From positions 1-64,000 of the forward strand of contig CADBAY010000001.1 in NCBI GenBank assembly GCA_902792815.1: a stretch of 64,000 bases of DNA. Direction: 5' to 3'. A model generated the notes under the pieces. It did not search any database, was not told the DNA's origin, and saw nothing but the letters and a program-made list of their open reading frames with translations. The stretch's first letter is position 1; each line of letters begins with the position of its first letter. Source of the stretch: an uncultured Bacteroidia bacterium. Lineage in GTDB: Bacteria > Bacteroidota > Bacteroidia > Bacteroidales > UBA932. Below, piece by piece: positions 63,501-64,000 of this stretch. Both the position numbers and the translations under genes were made by a program.

Positions 63501-63965
63501 GGCACCAGTCTCACCGGTAGGGCCGGTAGGGCCAGCAGGGCCGGCAGGGCCGGCAGGGCCAGCAGGGCCAGCAGGGCCGGCAGCACCGGCGGCGCCGTCT
63601 TCACCCTTAGCCTTAAACTCAGTCTGCTTGCCGTTCTTGAACCAATAGTAGTCGTTACCGACCTTCTTGATCTCCCAAACGTCAGCATCCTGTCCGTCAG
63701 CGCCCTTTGCACCGTTGTTAATCTTGTAAGATTTACCGTTGCTCAGGACAACCTCAATACCGCCGTTACCGTCCGTGAAGGGCTTGACGTCGGTGATGAG
63801 CGCTCCGGCCTTGATGTCATTCTCCAGACCTTCGACCTTTTTGGTCAGTTTTTCAAGGTCACCCTGGAGCTTGTCAATCTCGGAGGTGAAATCTTTGGTA
63901 CATCCAGTCAAAAGTGCAGCACCTGCGACGGCGCACACAATTGCGAATCTAAAGATTTTTTTCAT
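60537..63965 (-). CDS. Large DUF4988-like lipoprotein with a collagen-like segment
   Basis: The 1142-residue protein has a lipoprotein signal (FAIVCAVAGAALLTGC, Cys22) and a short coiled coil (EIDKLQGDLEKLTKKVEGLE). A DUF4988-type domain follows (ITDVKPFTDGNGGIEVVLSN, YYWFKNGKQTEFKAK), then thirteen Gly-X-Y triplets (residues 121-159, mostly GPA) and about 980 residues of beta-rich sequence without recognised catalytic motifs. Its own terminator separates it from the FISUMP gene. It is probably a trimeric surface protein, with the coiled coil and collagen segment driving trimer formation. Confidence 0.82.
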   Translation of the reverse strand: MKKIFRFAIVCAVAGAALLTGCTKDFTSEIDKLQGDLEKLTKKVEGLENDIKAGALITDVKPFTDGNGGIEVVLSNGKSYKINNGAKGADGQDADVWEIKKVGNDYYWFKNGKQTEFKAKGEDGAAGAAGPAGPAGPAGPAGPAGPTGPTGETGATGNYWKPDVENNKWVEYTSKDEPTGKTIEPIFKDGGAMTAVWNAEEGTLEFANVKDAPEGKLKFDLNTQLKSLAFVPARIFDGLGLITVWEVYAPSSKLNSTFPFINRKAEGSFVATAPLDVTYRLNPQNVDPAKYDWSFINRKVYTKATADDNDLVSIVTGPVRDGKLYDFTIKLNKAVEAADHGKINDIVALKAVAKDPSTVDAEFENIVSDYSYIEKDVNKEFYIIHKDGEFLYHDKATDKDVTYTYDKTDPKYYRWEKYVEMTDPSDFNGANTDGIDTPAPGAGKNPKAIALPYNGQVDLLNYVETYAKEFGDIAAAIGITPTYTFEFAGVKDGSTNVVISSDPDKAPYLVSEVDKTNQNKFLKFSDNGSGQDGKSKSLISVNDEFVYNLSPAIGRTPLVYVQALYDGKVLAECLIKIEITAEAAEPVKNLGWDVFLWHNATFKFDNLTATATAKGESCEFSTPHANAAAEGHGNKADKEKCDDGLVVGWDEVNVYVLNDDCVNMSYEVFGTEKYEIDPAKVQLILAKDDKGAGVEPKDLPAKEDAILVGLGDINTYYNKNASGLAVTSQSPGNWKNNTNIVDLTISSDFDPLNNYDVHNVYVLYPAKDNTKNIDVVVKFSFKILPHEHDWTILKKYDDKNYWILNPDYILGTQDLLIEEKPELTDYYGTEPYVTYGGVRVKGLENDLRSAFNEHFKEYAKVWQDCNEKSDYTFTIVNYKADVVDIVPDRTSTTTVGTNADGYAFVTISGADLKAMGKGDKVTPYIFVRKPAGLNVGQDILVEVKETCTDITDGPSIFGYYYVVFEAIKPTIKFNEVKLGDFKDQNDYALISEIVKGVYESDAADAVALFEWVVDETTKVGEWKLGPSAATYGITDVTKIVFQINKLIYDKTPKDTEASFKERLSIFKAGDTLTPTPTSAVPEAGLDWRNDGTNLEQDKLAGFELEILYDGESLTKGEGEVTVMKTGSKAHPNHKADGSIWED

Positions 63966-64000
63966 ACATTAATTGTTTAAAAGTTAATTATAAAAAATAT

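Noticed and set aside
63489-63605. CRISPR-like short tandem repeats
   Set aside because: The repeats are 9 bp, without spacers, and keep the coding frame as Gly-X-Y triplets.
62787-63980. Long open frame on plus opposite the collagen-like lipoprotein
   Set aside because: The translation is a low-complexity mirror of the minus-strand gene (many V, L, G runs) and covers the promoter region of the real gene.

Overview
The window looks like chromosomal DNA from a Bacteroidota, most likely a gut-type Bacteroidales. Start sites are preceded by the Bacteroidota promoter pattern (a -7 box TAnnTTTG, about 20 nt after a TTTG/TTG box) and Shine-Dalgarno sequences are weak. The gene families also fit: a putative Porin_10 barrel, rpmF-DUF177, Mfa/FISUMP-like lipoproteins, BIG2 lipoproteins, a RhuM relic and a DUF4988-like lipoprotein. 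No species can be named from the sequence alone.

Positions 1-13,000 are an AT-richer accessory patchwork broken by housekeeping genes (pgeF, ogt, pyrG). It holds a partial HTH gene with a palindromic operator, a Fic protein, a ParDE pair whose toxin has a nonsense codon, a broken rhuM, a serine-recombinase C-terminal relic and several unknown small genes. After nearly every minus-strand gene here (pgeF, the 4843 gene, the 5728 gene, parDE, the 10079 gene) the same composite 3' element recurs: a tRNA-T-arm-like tail (read on minus: GGTTCGAGGATTT, then TTTGGTCTACTAC) followed by a wobble-paired terminator hairpin. A further copy lies inside the recombinase relic. The initiator tRNA gene at 12,880 ends in the same way. 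This repeat family is the least explained structure in the window.

Positions 13,000-50,200 are a denser, GC-richer core region. It contains hisS; sppA; a MauE/DoxX-like protein, tmk and an FtsB-like protein; an envelope series (sugar nucleotidyltransferase, CPBP protease, TlpA-type lipoprotein, porin, MltF-type transglycosylase, LolE-like permease); rsmF; a Nudix hydrolase; queA, dprA, tatD and an asparaginase; an ExbB-membrane protein-ExbD-ExbD set followed by asnS, udk and a TonB-like gene; a minus operon (lipoprotein, acyl-CoA ligase, dCMP deaminase, S41 protease); a patatin-barrel protein; a GH3 protein; tRNA-Arg; rpmF-DUF177; and typA. Several intergenic gaps carry long GC-rich inverted repeats.

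Positions 50,200-64,000 read on the minus strand and encode surface or secreted proteins. They are an OmpA-family protein with a long alanine-rich linker, two BIG2 (Ig-like) lipoproteins, two paralogous fimbrillin-like/FISUMP lipoproteins, an orphan HicB with a HicA remnant, and a lipoprotein with a 13-triplet collagen-like segment. The FISUMP and BIG2 genes form a duplicated two-gene module, with the hicAB relic inserted in the second copy.
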